This document shows positions 41,701 through 50,879 of a stretch of 64,000 bases of DNA, in pieces. The stretch's first letter is position 1; every line of letters begins with the position of its first letter. The notes below the pieces were generated by a model. The model searched no databases, was not told the DNA's origin, and saw only the letters and a list, made by a program, of their open reading frames with translations. Source of the stretch: Chrysophaeum taylorii (lineage: Eukaryota; Sar; Pelagophyceae; Pelagomonadales; Pelagomonadaceae); NCBI GenBank assembly GCA_029834535.1, contig JAQMWT010000328.1, forward strand, positions 1 to 64,000, read 5' to 3'. The translations under genes and the position numbers were made by a program.

Positions 41701-42851
41701 GTCGCGTGCCAACGGGACCACATGTTCGACCGGGCCGCCACGAGTTTTACGACCAAGCGCCGGCGACGCGTCGCCGACGAGGTCGCTGGTCGAACGACGA
41801 CGAAGGCTCGAATGCGCGATCGAGTTGGTGGAGGACGTCTCGCCACGCTCGGCGACGACTTTCGAGGAGTGTTGATGGAGGCGGCTCGTCGTGGTCGGCA
41901 GAACCACAAGGAGCAGGCTGCCGCGCGCGCGGAGGCGGCGAAGGAGCACCATCGCCGTCGCGCCGCCGCGTTCGTCGAGAAGGCCCTCGAGCGCCAGGTG
42001 AACGACTACGCCAAGGCCCAGGAGGCCATGAAAGTCAAGCCTGTCGTCGACGAGCAGGCCCTCGTCGGGTCGGGAGGACCCTGCTCTCGACGGTCAAGAA
42101 GCGACTTGATGCGGCACTTAAGCAGATCTCGAGCGACGCTGCGCGGTCGAAGGTCCTCGAGGAGAACATCGACAGGTACGTCGTCGGCATGGGCATGGGC
42201 GACCTCAAACCCAAGTCCTACACCTCGGGCAAGGACCCGACGATCGGCTCGGCCGGTTCCAAGGCCAACATCGAATTCCTCACCGCGCACCTCGAGTACG
42301 TCTACGAGCAGATCAAGACCAACTCCCGCGAGTTGGTCGCCGAGGCGGTAGTCCCGGGCGAGCGCCGACGGCAGCTGCCAGTGCTCGGGACCGCGACGGC
42401 CCAGCGTCTCGAACTCGACGCGAGGCGGCACTTGAGCGTTGACGAGCTCAAGGCCAAGGTTGAGGAGTGCCGCGCCTTTCGCCATCCGAGGAAGCGGACG
42501 CGGACAACGAGTGGCCGCTCGAAGCTACCGACGATTGACGTGGCGTTGGTCGGGTCACGCGTCGAGGTTCTCTGGGAGTTGTCGGGGCACCCGGGCTGCT
42601 ACTGGATGCCCGGCACCATCGAGGCGGTATCCGACGAGAACTCCAAGGACGGTCGCAAGAAACTCGGGCTGGGTTGGATCTTCGTTTCCTATGACGACGG
42701 TTTCAGCGGGTGGCTCCTCGCGAACCGCCCCACCTTCTTCAACGGCTCCAAGCCGGCTTCCTGGCGCTTCGTGTCCGAGGACAACGAATACGACGACGAC
42801 GACGAGGAGGAGGAGGACGCGATGGACGTCGACGACGACGACTACGCATAG
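38702..42851 (+). CDS. Large DDE-transposase-like protein with zinc-finger-like start and Tudor/Agenet-like end
   Basis: About 1,300 residues spread over reading frames that join well if short introns or frameshifts are allowed. In order: a zinc-finger-like start (CVCC ... CSKMC); an SH3/Tudor-like patch (RSGDEVLIEHDFSAGHN); a long coiled coil; and a core with DDE-like acidic sites, Asp in AATDASPLDGKEIATTQ, Asp in IVTDNASAAIASV, and Glu in NEVEGEFGVLKYYN, with a CVFHGNCQRHL motif between. A final module, VGSRVEVLWELSGHPGCYWM with GWIFVSYDDGFSGWL, resembles Tudor/Agenet chromatin readers. An acidic tail ends it. A 37-base intron (40685-40721, gtacgt...gcag) restores the frame exactly; a 32- or 35-base intron from 39620 works similarly. 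Frame changes near 41520 (G run) and 42080 look like single missing bases. The superfamily is inferred from motif order; I cannot name it. Confidence 0.6.
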
Positions 42852-43290
42852 CTGCGTTCGCGGGCCCCGACGCCGGTCTCCCGAGGACGCCCGGAAAGAC
42901 GAGGACACTAGAACTGGCCCCAGCGAACAAAAGGCGCCGTCTAAACGCCCACACGACCCTCATTGGGCCTACGGACATTCCCGATGCGCCGGTTGTTGTA
43001 TTTGGAGCCGATGGCGTCGTGCAGAGTAGAGCCACCTAGGCCCCCGCCTCCACCGAGGCGCCAAAATACCTCACTCCCAAGTAGATTCGCCAAATCGGCA
43101 GCTACGGACTTCGTTCCAAGATAAAATCGGCACCATTTTGGGTCAACTTGGCGACGGACAAAAAAGCCCGCCAATCCTTGGGGATTTTCGGCCCCGGCGC
43201 GGGACCCCCGAGTTCCTTATCCGACCCTACCCCAGAGCAGCGAATTGTTGTCGGAATCTCGTATGTAGTTTTATAAAAGGACGGTGCGCA

Positions 43291-43334
43291 CCAGTCCAGT
43301 CCAGTCCAGTCCAGTCCAGTCTAGTCCAGTCTAG
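43291..43334 (+). repeat. (CCAGT)n tandem repeat
   Basis: Six perfect CCAGT units, then two degenerate ones (ctagtccagtctag). It lies in the 780-bp spacer between the convergent transposase-like and ACCase genes. A tataaaag sits just before it at about 43272. Confidence 0.9.
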
Positions 43335-43633
43335 GCATCATCATCAATGCTCGGGCGGGAACAAGAAGGACGGAAGGGAGGAAACGGGGAGTGGTGGCAC
43401 GCGAGAAGAAACGGGGAACCGCGAAAGGGGGAGCCAGCGCTCGGCGAATTTGACGACTTTGACTTTGACGACGACTTTGACGACGTCCGTTCACCTCCTG
43501 GACGTCCGTCGATCGATCGAAAGTGGCCCCGTAATCAAGTCGTGTCGCGCGCGCGCGCGGTATCTTTTCAAACTCCATTTGAAAAACAAGGAGGAAAAGA
43601 AGAAGGAGAAGGTTGGGCAAAGAAAAGAAAAGG

Positions 43634-46600
43634 TCAGGCGGAGGAGCGTTTGAGTTGGTCGACGTCCTTTTGGAGGTCCGGGTCGACGAGGAGGCTCTTG
43701 AAGGTCTCGAGTTTGGCCCGGAGGGTCGCCGCTTTGACGAAATCCGCGGCACGGTCTTTGTTGGCGTCGAAATAGTTGGCGACGGCCCGGTCGTCGTTCC
43801 AGTCGTCGCCGAGTTGGTCCTCGAATCCGGTTTCGACCTCCTTTAGGGATTTCTGGAAGGAAAATCCCGTGGCGGCTCGTATCTGCTTGGCGAGGGCGTC
43901 GACCGCGAGGCGGCGCTTGGCCCTCCAGTAGAAATAGGAGCGGGCTCGGGCCCACGGGACGACGTCGCGAACGACCCCCTTGGCGAGCATCCTGCCGGCG
44001 CGGTCGTGGAGGTCGGCGAACTCGTGGGCGACCTGGAGGGCGACGGGGGCGAGGGTCTTTTCGCGCCGGGGGTCGTCGGCGAGGGTGGGGTCGAGGCGAC
44101 GCATCAGCGAATCGCGTTCGTTTTCGCGGAACTTGACCTCGCAGACGCCGGGGGGCTCGAGGATGCCGCCGCGCGAATCGGGGTCGGCGTACATTTCCAT
44201 CATGTCGGCGTTGATGGTGGGGTCGACGACGACCCAGGCGCCCCCCCGGAGCTCGCCGTTCGGGGGAATGTAGACGAAGACGGGCCTGTCGTAGTCGGTT
44301 AATGCGTCGACGATCTTGGCGCCAAACTTGAGGACCTCGCCGAACATGTCCCGCGTTCCTCCGGAAAATCCTCGCCAGTTCGCGAGGATCATGAGGGGAA
44401 GATGTTCGCCGCGGTTGAAGTCCTCGATGGCCTGGGCCGTCTTGAAGGCGCTGTCGGGGTACCAGACTTGACCCGCCTGCGGGAGGACGGCCTCGCGCGA
44501 GTCGGGATTCGCGGGATCGGCGGGCACAACAGCCTCGACGGTGCGGGTTTCGACCGCGATGACGCCAAAGGGAATACCTCCCAACCGCGCGCGGCCAGAC
44601 ACGACCGTTTTTCCCCAGCCGGCCAGAGACTCCTGGAAAGAACCCGCGTCGAAGAGGCCGTCGACGCCGTTGTCCAGAACCTCGCGGACGTCGTAGGGCG
44701 TTTTTGTGGGGCGCGCCTTGACCTCGCGGTCGACGGGGTCGACTTGCGGCAACAGAAAGGCCGTGTCCGAGGTGGTTTTCGAACAATCCTTCGGGACGAA
44801 CGAGAGCCAGTCGACGATCGCGCGACATCCCTCGTAGTCGTCGTCGACCACGCGGTGCGTGATGCCGTTGGGGACCATGATCTGGGGACCGCCGAGCTGG
44901 TCCTGCGAGGTATAGACCTGCTTTCCCAGCAGTTTGTTGAGGGCCGAATACCCCGTTAGGATCACGGGTCCCTGGCGCATCTGGATGACCCTCTGGCCGA
45001 GGCGGACGAGGTAGGCTCCGATGCCGACCGAGCGGCCCGTGACGTACGAGAGCGTGAAGGTATCTTTGTAGGCGCGGCTCGTGACGCCCGCGATCATGCC
45101 CGAGCCCCTCAAATTCTCGACGCCGATGCCGTCGGGGACCTGGTCGCCCGCGCCGACGATGGCGTCGATTTCGTGGACGCCGGCTTCGTTCAACGGTTTC
45201 GCGACCACCGATCCTTCGGGCAGCGCCGCGAGCTGGTCGGGGGTGAGGTAGAGGTACTCCAAGCCAGAACTCGGGTTGGAGTCGTCCACCCACTTGACGC
45301 CGACCACGTCCTTCAACGCGTCGACGAGACCGATTCTCGCCCCCGAATTCGAAGACACGTAGACGCGGGGAATCCCTTTTTCGGCGGCATAATTCGAAAC
45401 TTTGGCGAAAAATTCGTCCTCGGCGACCCCAAAAGAGCCCGACTTGTAGGTGACGTCGTTGGCGATCAACACGACCTCGCGGCCTTCTGGGTATTCGGGG
45501 GTTTTGAAAGTGCACAACCACGCGACCATCCCGACGTCGTTCGTGCCGACCGACCTCGTCGCCTTCGTGGACACAACCCCATCCTCCGACGACACCAGCA
45601 GCAGCTCCTTGGCCTCGAGGATGTCGTCGACCGCCGGAACCGCCACATCAGCAGCAGCAGCAGCTCTTTCGCGCCACGCGGCGAGCGTCGCGGTCGCGAG
45701 GAGGCCGACGAAGTCGTAGGCGTAGGTCGTTCCGACGCGGCGGGCCGCCGCTCTCTTCTTGGCGACGACGTCCGCCGACGCGTAGGGATCGACCACGCAG
45801 TTCGTGCCCTCGAGGTCGCAGTAGCCCGTCACGCTGCCCGTGATTTTGTCGGACTGCTCGACGTACGACTGGAGACGGAGCCACGGTCCGTCGGCCGAGG
45901 TCGCGACCCCCCGCACCGTCGTCAGCGGCGTCTGGGGCGGAAGCGGCGAGGTCCGTATTTCCAGGGGCCCGCTTTTGCTGTCGTCGACGTAGAATTTCAC
46001 CGATATCTCGTCGACGCGCGACGCGAGGAGTCTTTTCGCTCGAGACGCGACGAGGCCGCCAACGATATCCTTGAACGCGGCGTCGAGATCGGATATTCTG
46101 CCCGAAACCGGCGGGATCACGGTCAAATACAAACTGGCGCTCGAGGTTGGCTTGACCCGAGAGTCGAGCATGGCCATCTCTAGCGCATCGAGGGCTTTGT
46201 CGAAGAGTCTCTCGGCTCCCGCGTCGGCGAGGTCGGTCGAGTGCGTGACGCGACGTACGAAGACGGTCTGCGACGCGGCGCGCGGATTTTTGGGGTTTTT
46301 TTCGTCCCCGATATACACCCGGAGGTCGCGGTTGACGGTCGCGAGGGGGGTGAGAGCAAAATGCTGGGAGATCGCGTCGAGCTCGAGGAGATGGTAGAAC
46401 GTGGGCCGCATCATCCTCCGGAGCGGATCTTCCTCGAGCGCGTTCGATTCGTTCGCGACAAACGTAAACGACCGCGGATAATACGGGGCTTCGGCCGCGA
46501 TCACGTTGATCGACCTGAGCCGGCAATCTGCGACGAGACTCTTGGTCTCGGGGGCTTCGAGCGCCTTCTCCACTTCGGCCGCGAAGCTCGCGTCCTCGGT

Positions 46601-49600
46601 CGCGTCCGTAATAGCGCCTCGCTTCAGGAGAACGTGCAACGTGTTGACGGCCGGACCGTCTTTTCCTAATTTTTTATTAGCGCAGTCCTCCTTGTAGGCC
46701 GGGAGAATGGTCTTGGGGAGCGCATCCAACGCTCCCTCCAAGTCGTCGGCCGACTCGCGAATTACCAACTTTCCGAATCGAAGCGGCGCGTTCTCGGGAT
46801 CTTCGTCGCGGAATTTGTACCACCATCTCGCTTCCCGGTCGTCGCCAACCTCGACCTCCAACATGTCGTGGGCCGAGTACATGCGACGCACATACACCTC
46901 GAGCGCGGCTTTCGAGATCTCCTCGTCCTCGTCGTCGAAGAGGTACGTCAGCATGTCCACGCCCCGCTGGAAGCTTCCGAGTTCGGGTCTCGTCGCGAAG
47001 GCCTGGAGATCGGATTCGGAATTTTTTAAGTCCTCGCGGAGCGACGCGACGCGGTCCGCGAAGGGCGGCACGGCCGACTCCAATCTCGCCATGCCGGCCG
47101 CCAGCGACACCGAAGCGTAGGACGGACCCGCGACTTCGAGCGCGGCGACGCGGTCCAGCCGGTTCTCGAGCCGCGCCTTGCGCTCGTCCGAGATATCCTC
47201 CGTACTCTCGAAGAGCGGCTCCAACGACGGCAGCGCCTTCACCAAGGCGAGCACGACACCGCACCTTCTCTGGAGCTTGGCGTGCGCGAGGAGATTGTCG
47301 GCGGCGACGCTCGGGGAGCTCGCGGCCTTGACCAACTCTCGAATCGCCGCGTCTTCGTTCTCGCGACCGACGAACTTTTCCTCGACCGCGAGGAAGTTCC
47401 CGAGGAGAGACGCGACCGTGTCGACGGCGACGCCGAGGGGGCCGTCGCTCCACGCGTCCACCACACCGCGGAGCGGCGCGAGGGCCGCCGGGTCGTCTTC
47501 GTACTCTCGAAGCAGCGCGTCGAGGTCAGACGCGGTCGCGTCTTCGGGCAGCGAGACGAGCGCGGCGTCGAGGGCCGCGGGCATCTTCTGGCCGATCGCC
47601 CCGGCCGTCTCGCGCGCCACGAGCTTCACGAGCTTGTTGGTCGCCAGGGCGTCGATCATCGCGGTCACAGCGTTCTCCGGCGATGACGACGACGACGACG
47701 ACGACGATGATTCCTCTTCGCCGCGAAACGCGTCCCAGCCGTCCAACGCCGTCGCGAGCTTCTCCGACGCCGCCTCGTAGTTCCGGAGGGGTTCGTCCTC
47801 GAGCGACGGCGCGTCGACAGCCCCCGCGACCTCGAAGGCCGCCCCCTCGAACCTCGTGATTTTCGTCGCTTTGGACGGATCGGCGAGGTCGAGGCGGGCG
47901 AGCAAATCCCCGGATTCGACGACGGTTCCGGCCCCGACGTTGTGCCGCAGCGTCCCCGTCTCGGCCGCGCGCAGCGGCATGATCATCTTCATCGCCTCGA
48001 CCTCGGCGAACGGGACGCCCGCCTTGACGTCTTCGCCGTCATCCACCAACCACCGCACGACCTTGCCCGTCACGTCCGACCTCACCTCGGACGGATCGAA
48101 GACCGTCGGCAAGAAAATCGTCGCGCCGTCCACGTTCAGCCGGAGCCCGAGCGGCTCTTCGAATCCCGTCAACTGCAACGACCTCCCCCCCAAAGACGCG
48201 AGGAGCGTGCCGTCGGGCCGCTCGCGCGCCGTAGCCTCGAAGGTCGCGTCGCCGATCGTCGTCAAAAAGCTCGCCTCGCCCGTGCGCGCGACGCGAATCT
48301 CGTACTTGACGTCGTTCAGCACGACCTCGACGTCAAACTCGTCGACCTCGAATTCCGAGGTCGCGAACTGGCCCTTCCCGATCGCTGCCTCGAACGCAAG
48401 CTTGGCGCTCTTGCACTTCTCGAAGGACCGGAACAACGCCGCGGCCGCGACGACGAGCTCGTCGTCGATCCGAGGCAAAATCGCCTTTTGCTTCAACAAC
48501 CCGTCCAACCACGACGTGTCGATGTTGTTGCTCTTGAAGTCGTCCGTTTCCAGAAGCTGCACCAAATACTCGACGGGGTTCCGGATTTCGCCCCGTACGG
48601 TCAACTCCTTGAGCGCCAACACCATCGCCTTGCGCGCCTCCTCCCTGTTGGTTCCCGACGCGAAGAGGTGACCGAACTGCGAGTCGGCGAACTCGTGGAC
48701 GCCGCCGTTCGCGCCCACGCTAAAGTATCCCCAGACCGACGGCGTGCTCTGGAAGGCAACCCGTTCGATCCTGCCCGACGTCGGCTTGAACCCCTCGTCC
48801 GGGTTTTCGGCGGTGATCCGGGCGGCCAAGACGTGCCGATTTTTCGGGAGTTCGTACGGCAGATCCAAATTCACCTCGACGCTCAGATCGTCGCGGGGCG
48901 CGCCGTACAGATTACGGATCTCCGGAACGTTCGAGAGCGGCACCCCCATCCCGACCTGGAGCTGGGTGGCAGGCATATTCACCCCCGTAATCCCCTCGGT
49001 CACGGGGTGTTCGACCTGGAGTCGCGGGTTGAGCTCGAGGAAAAAATAATCGTCGGTCTTCGCGTCGTACAAATACTCGACCGTTCCAGCCCCGACGTAC
49101 CCGATCGACTTCACGAGCTCGCGCGCTTTTTGCTCCATGTCTGCGAAAACGTCCGCGCGCGCGATACCCCCCGTCGGATCCGTCGGAGGACCTTCCTCGA
49201 AGATCTTCTGGAATCTGCGCTGCGTCGAGCAGTCGCGCCCATTCAACGCGATCGCGTTCCCGTGCTCGTCCCCGACAACCTGGACCTCGAGGTGCCGCGC
49301 CCCCGTCATCAGCTGCATCACAAATATCGGCGACCCGGGAACCTCGTTGGCGACCACTTGGTAGTTGGCCGCGAGCTCCGCCTCGTCCTCGTTCATCCGA
49401 ATTCCCTTCCCGCCTCCGCCCTCCGACGCCTTGAGCATCACGGGATATCCCACGCGCTTCGCCGCCATAACCGCCTCCTCGACCGAATGCACGCACGCCT
49501 TCTGAAACACCTTCTCCGGAATCGTCCCGTCCTCGGCGAGCCGAGCCTTCAGCGGCCCGTCGTTCTCCTCGTCGCCGAAAGAACCGCTCCAGGGAATCGA

Positions 49601-50242
49601 CGGCACGCCCGCCGTCTGCGCCAAGATGTTGGCCGCGATCTTGTCCCCCAGCACGGACATCACGGGAGCGGGCGGACCCAAAAACGCAATCCCCGCAGCC
49701 TTCAACGCCCGCGGCAGCTTCGGGTTCTCCGAAGCGTGGCCCCATCCGGGCCAGACGCCGTCGACGGCCAACCGCCTCGCGACGTCCACGATCAGCTTCA
49801 CGTTCGCGTAGTTGTTGGCGTTCGACCCCCCCGGCACATCAACATACTCGTCGGCGAGCCGGACAAACTCCGCGTTCGCATTCAGGTCTTCGGGCGTCGC
49901 CATCACCGCGAAAGAAACCGCCTTCTCGTCCCCTAACTCGAGGTACGCCCACCGCCGCATCGACATGATCGCCTTCGTCGCCGCCATGCCGTTGTTCGCG
50001 ATCAACACCTTCCGGATCGGCCTCGTCCCGCCGCGCTCCTTGACGTACTTCGACACCACGTCACCTGCCTCTTCCAACGGCGCCGCCGGCACGGGCGCGT
50101 CCTGCAGCGCCGACATCATCACCACAGGCGGGCTCACCCATCTCGTGTGGCGGCTTGCCGGCGTCGTCGTCGTCGCCGCGAAGAAGGCTGGTCCCCCGGA
50201 CAACGAAAACCCCCAGGCGCCCACCGCCAACCACAGCATCAT
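43634..50242 (-). CDS. ACC: Homomeric acetyl-CoA carboxylase, plastid-targeted
   Basis: A 2,202-residue intronless enzyme that converts acetyl-CoA, bicarbonate and ATP to malonyl-CoA, the committed step of fatty-acid synthesis. Domains in order: biotin carboxylase (about 50-560, with ATP-grasp loop ASEGGGGKGIRMN and FFLELNPRLQVEHPVTEGIT); biotin carrier with VEAMKMIMP, its Lys at about residue 750; the ACC central region (about 800-1500); and carboxyltransferase (about 1530-2130, SSNSGARIGLVDAL and LNKLLGKQVYTSQDQLGGP). The N terminus, MMLWLAVGAWGFSLSGGPAFF, is a signal peptide followed by Phe after GPA, resembling the ASAFAP signal of heterokont complex plastids; plastid location is therefore inferred. 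Family length (2,000-2,300) is matched. An acidic Ser tract coded by a GAC repeat lies between carrier and central parts. Many long antisense frames here are GC-bias shadows. Confidence 0.97.
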   Translation of the reverse strand: MMLWLAVGAWGFSLSGGPAFFAATTTTPASRHTRWVSPPVVMMSALQDAPVPAAPLEEAGDVVSKYVKERGGTRPIRKVLIANNGMAATKAIMSMRRWAYLELGDEKAVSFAVMATPEDLNANAEFVRLADEYVDVPGGSNANNYANVKLIVDVARRLAVDGVWPGWGHASENPKLPRALKAAGIAFLGPPAPVMSVLGDKIAANILAQTAGVPSIPWSGSFGDEENDGPLKARLAEDGTIPEKVFQKACVHSVEEAVMAAKRVGYPVMLKASEGGGGKGIRMNEDEAELAANYQVVANEVPGSPIFVMQLMTGARHLEVQVVGDEHGNAIALNGRDCSTQRRFQKIFEEGPPTDPTGGIARADVFADMEQKARELVKSIGYVGAGTVEYLYDAKTDDYFFLELNPRLQVEHPVTEGITGVNMPATQLQVGMGVPLSNVPEIRNLYGAPRDDLSVEVNLDLPYELPKNRHVLAARITAENPDEGFKPTSGRIERVAFQSTPSVWGYFSVGANGGVHEFADSQFGHLFASGTNREEARKAMVLALKELTVRGEIRNPVEYLVQLLETDDFKSNNIDTSWLDGLLKQKAILPRIDDELVVAAAALFRSFEKCKSAKLAFEAAIGKGQFATSEFEVDEFDVEVVLNDVKYEIRVARTGEASFLTTIGDATFEATARERPDGTLLASLGGRSLQLTGFEEPLGLRLNVDGATIFLPTVFDPSEVRSDVTGKVVRWLVDDGEDVKAGVPFAEVEAMKMIMPLRAAETGTLRHNVGAGTVVESGDLLARLDLADPSKATKITRFEGAAFEVAGAVDAPSLEDEPLRNYEAASEKLATALDGWDAFRGEEESSSSSSSSSSPENAVTAMIDALATNKLVKLVARETAGAIGQKMPAALDAALVSLPEDATASDLDALLREYEDDPAALAPLRGVVDAWSDGPLGVAVDTVASLLGNFLAVEEKFVGRENEDAAIRELVKAASSPSVAADNLLAHAKLQRRCGVVLALVKALPSLEPLFESTEDISDERKARLENRLDRVAALEVAGPSYASVSLAAGMARLESAVPPFADRVASLREDLKNSESDLQAFATRPELGSFQRGVDMLTYLFDDEDEEISKAALEVYVRRMYSAHDMLEVEVGDDREARWWYKFRDEDPENAPLRFGKLVIRESADDLEGALDALPKTILPAYKEDCANKKLGKDGPAVNTLHVLLKRGAITDATEDASFAAEVEKALEAPETKSLVADCRLRSINVIAAEAPYYPRSFTFVANESNALEEDPLRRMMRPTFYHLLELDAISQHFALTPLATVNRDLRVYIGDEKNPKNPRAASQTVFVRRVTHSTDLADAGAERLFDKALDALEMAMLDSRVKPTSSASLYLTVIPPVSGRISDLDAAFKDIVGGLVASRAKRLLASRVDEISVKFYVDDSKSGPLEIRTSPLPPQTPLTTVRGVATSADGPWLRLQSYVEQSDKITGSVTGYCDLEGTNCVVDPYASADVVAKKRAAARRVGTTYAYDFVGLLATATLAAWRERAAAAADVAVPAVDDILEAKELLLVSSEDGVVSTKATRSVGTNDVGMVAWLCTFKTPEYPEGREVVLIANDVTYKSGSFGVAEDEFFAKVSNYAAEKGIPRVYVSSNSGARIGLVDALKDVVGVKWVDDSNPSSGLEYLYLTPDQLAALPEGSVVAKPLNEAGVHEIDAIVGAGDQVPDGIGVENLRGSGMIAGVTSRAYKDTFTLSYVTGRSVGIGAYLVRLGQRVIQMRQGPVILTGYSALNKLLGKQVYTSQDQLGGPQIMVPNGITHRVVDDDYEGCRAIVDWLSFVPKDCSKTTSDTAFLLPQVDPVDREVKARPTKTPYDVREVLDNGVDGLFDAGSFQESLAGWGKTVVSGRARLGGIPFGVIAVETRTVEAVVPADPANPDSREAVLPQAGQVWYPDSAFKTAQAIEDFNRGEHLPLMILANWRGFSGGTRDMFGEVLKFGAKIVDALTDYDRPVFVYIPPNGELRGGAWVVVDPTINADMMEMYADPDSRGGILEPPGVCEVKFRENERDSLMRRLDPTLADDPRREKTLAPVALQVAHEFADLHDRAGRMLAKGVVRDVVPWARARSYFYWRAKRRLAVDALAKQIRAATGFSFQKSLKEVETGFEDQLGDDWNDDRAVANYFDANKDRAADFVKAATLRAKLETFKSLLVDPDLQKDVDQLKRSSA

Positions 50243-50860
50243 CGCCGATCTCTCCTTGTCGTCGTAGAGGATCCGAAGCGTCTCTCGGCTGACGCGCGTA
50301 CGCCCTTCAAGTCAGTCGACGATCTCTCGCTTCTGATGCCCCCCTTCCGGGGATTCGCGCGGAACCCATTGGGACACGCCTTTTCAAACAACACTATCTT
50401 CTCCTCCATACATATATCTTCTATCTATTCCTCAATTCAAAACAAAACAACGGGTTCTTATGCGACTATTTTCTCTATGTATGCACTGTTTTGTGTTCGG
50501 CCAGAAGAACAACTAACTACAAGATGCCCGCCCGCCCGCCCCAAAAAAGGAACCCCTTCCTTTTCCTCTTCCACCTGGACCTGGGGGGTTCGTTCCTTCG
50601 TTCGTTCGTTCCTTGATGGATGTGTACGAAGCAACAAAGGTTCTGGTCGACTTGTCGTCGTCGTCGTGCACCAGCGAGCGTCGTGGTAAATTGATGGCGG
50701 AAGAGCGGCGGCTTGAGGGAGGGAGGAAGGGAGGGAGGATGCACGGGAAGGTGGTTTTTTGTTTAATTAAGCGTCGGCTGATCGACGGGATGCTCTGGCA
50801 GCCGAGGCCGCCTCCTCGACATTCATTCAGACTTTCTGCGTTGCTCTTTGGCATTCTTGC
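50243..50860. other. ACCase upstream region; no gene seen
   Basis: Contains AT-rich sequence near 50400-50510, a (TTCG)n run (ttcgttcgttcgttcc, about 50596) and a GGGAGGAA-type purine repeat at about 50715. It would hold the ACCase promoter and, on the minus strand, the sequence downstream of the Fanzor relic. Confidence 0.5.
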
Positions 50861-50879
50861 GACGTAGGGGTCGATAAGT

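Noticed and set aside
47942-49936. Long plus-strand open frame (664 codons) across ACCase
   Set aside because: Antisense shadow of the high-GC ACCase gene; Arg/His-rich product without domain pattern. The same holds for 45173-46183, 43491-45521 and others.
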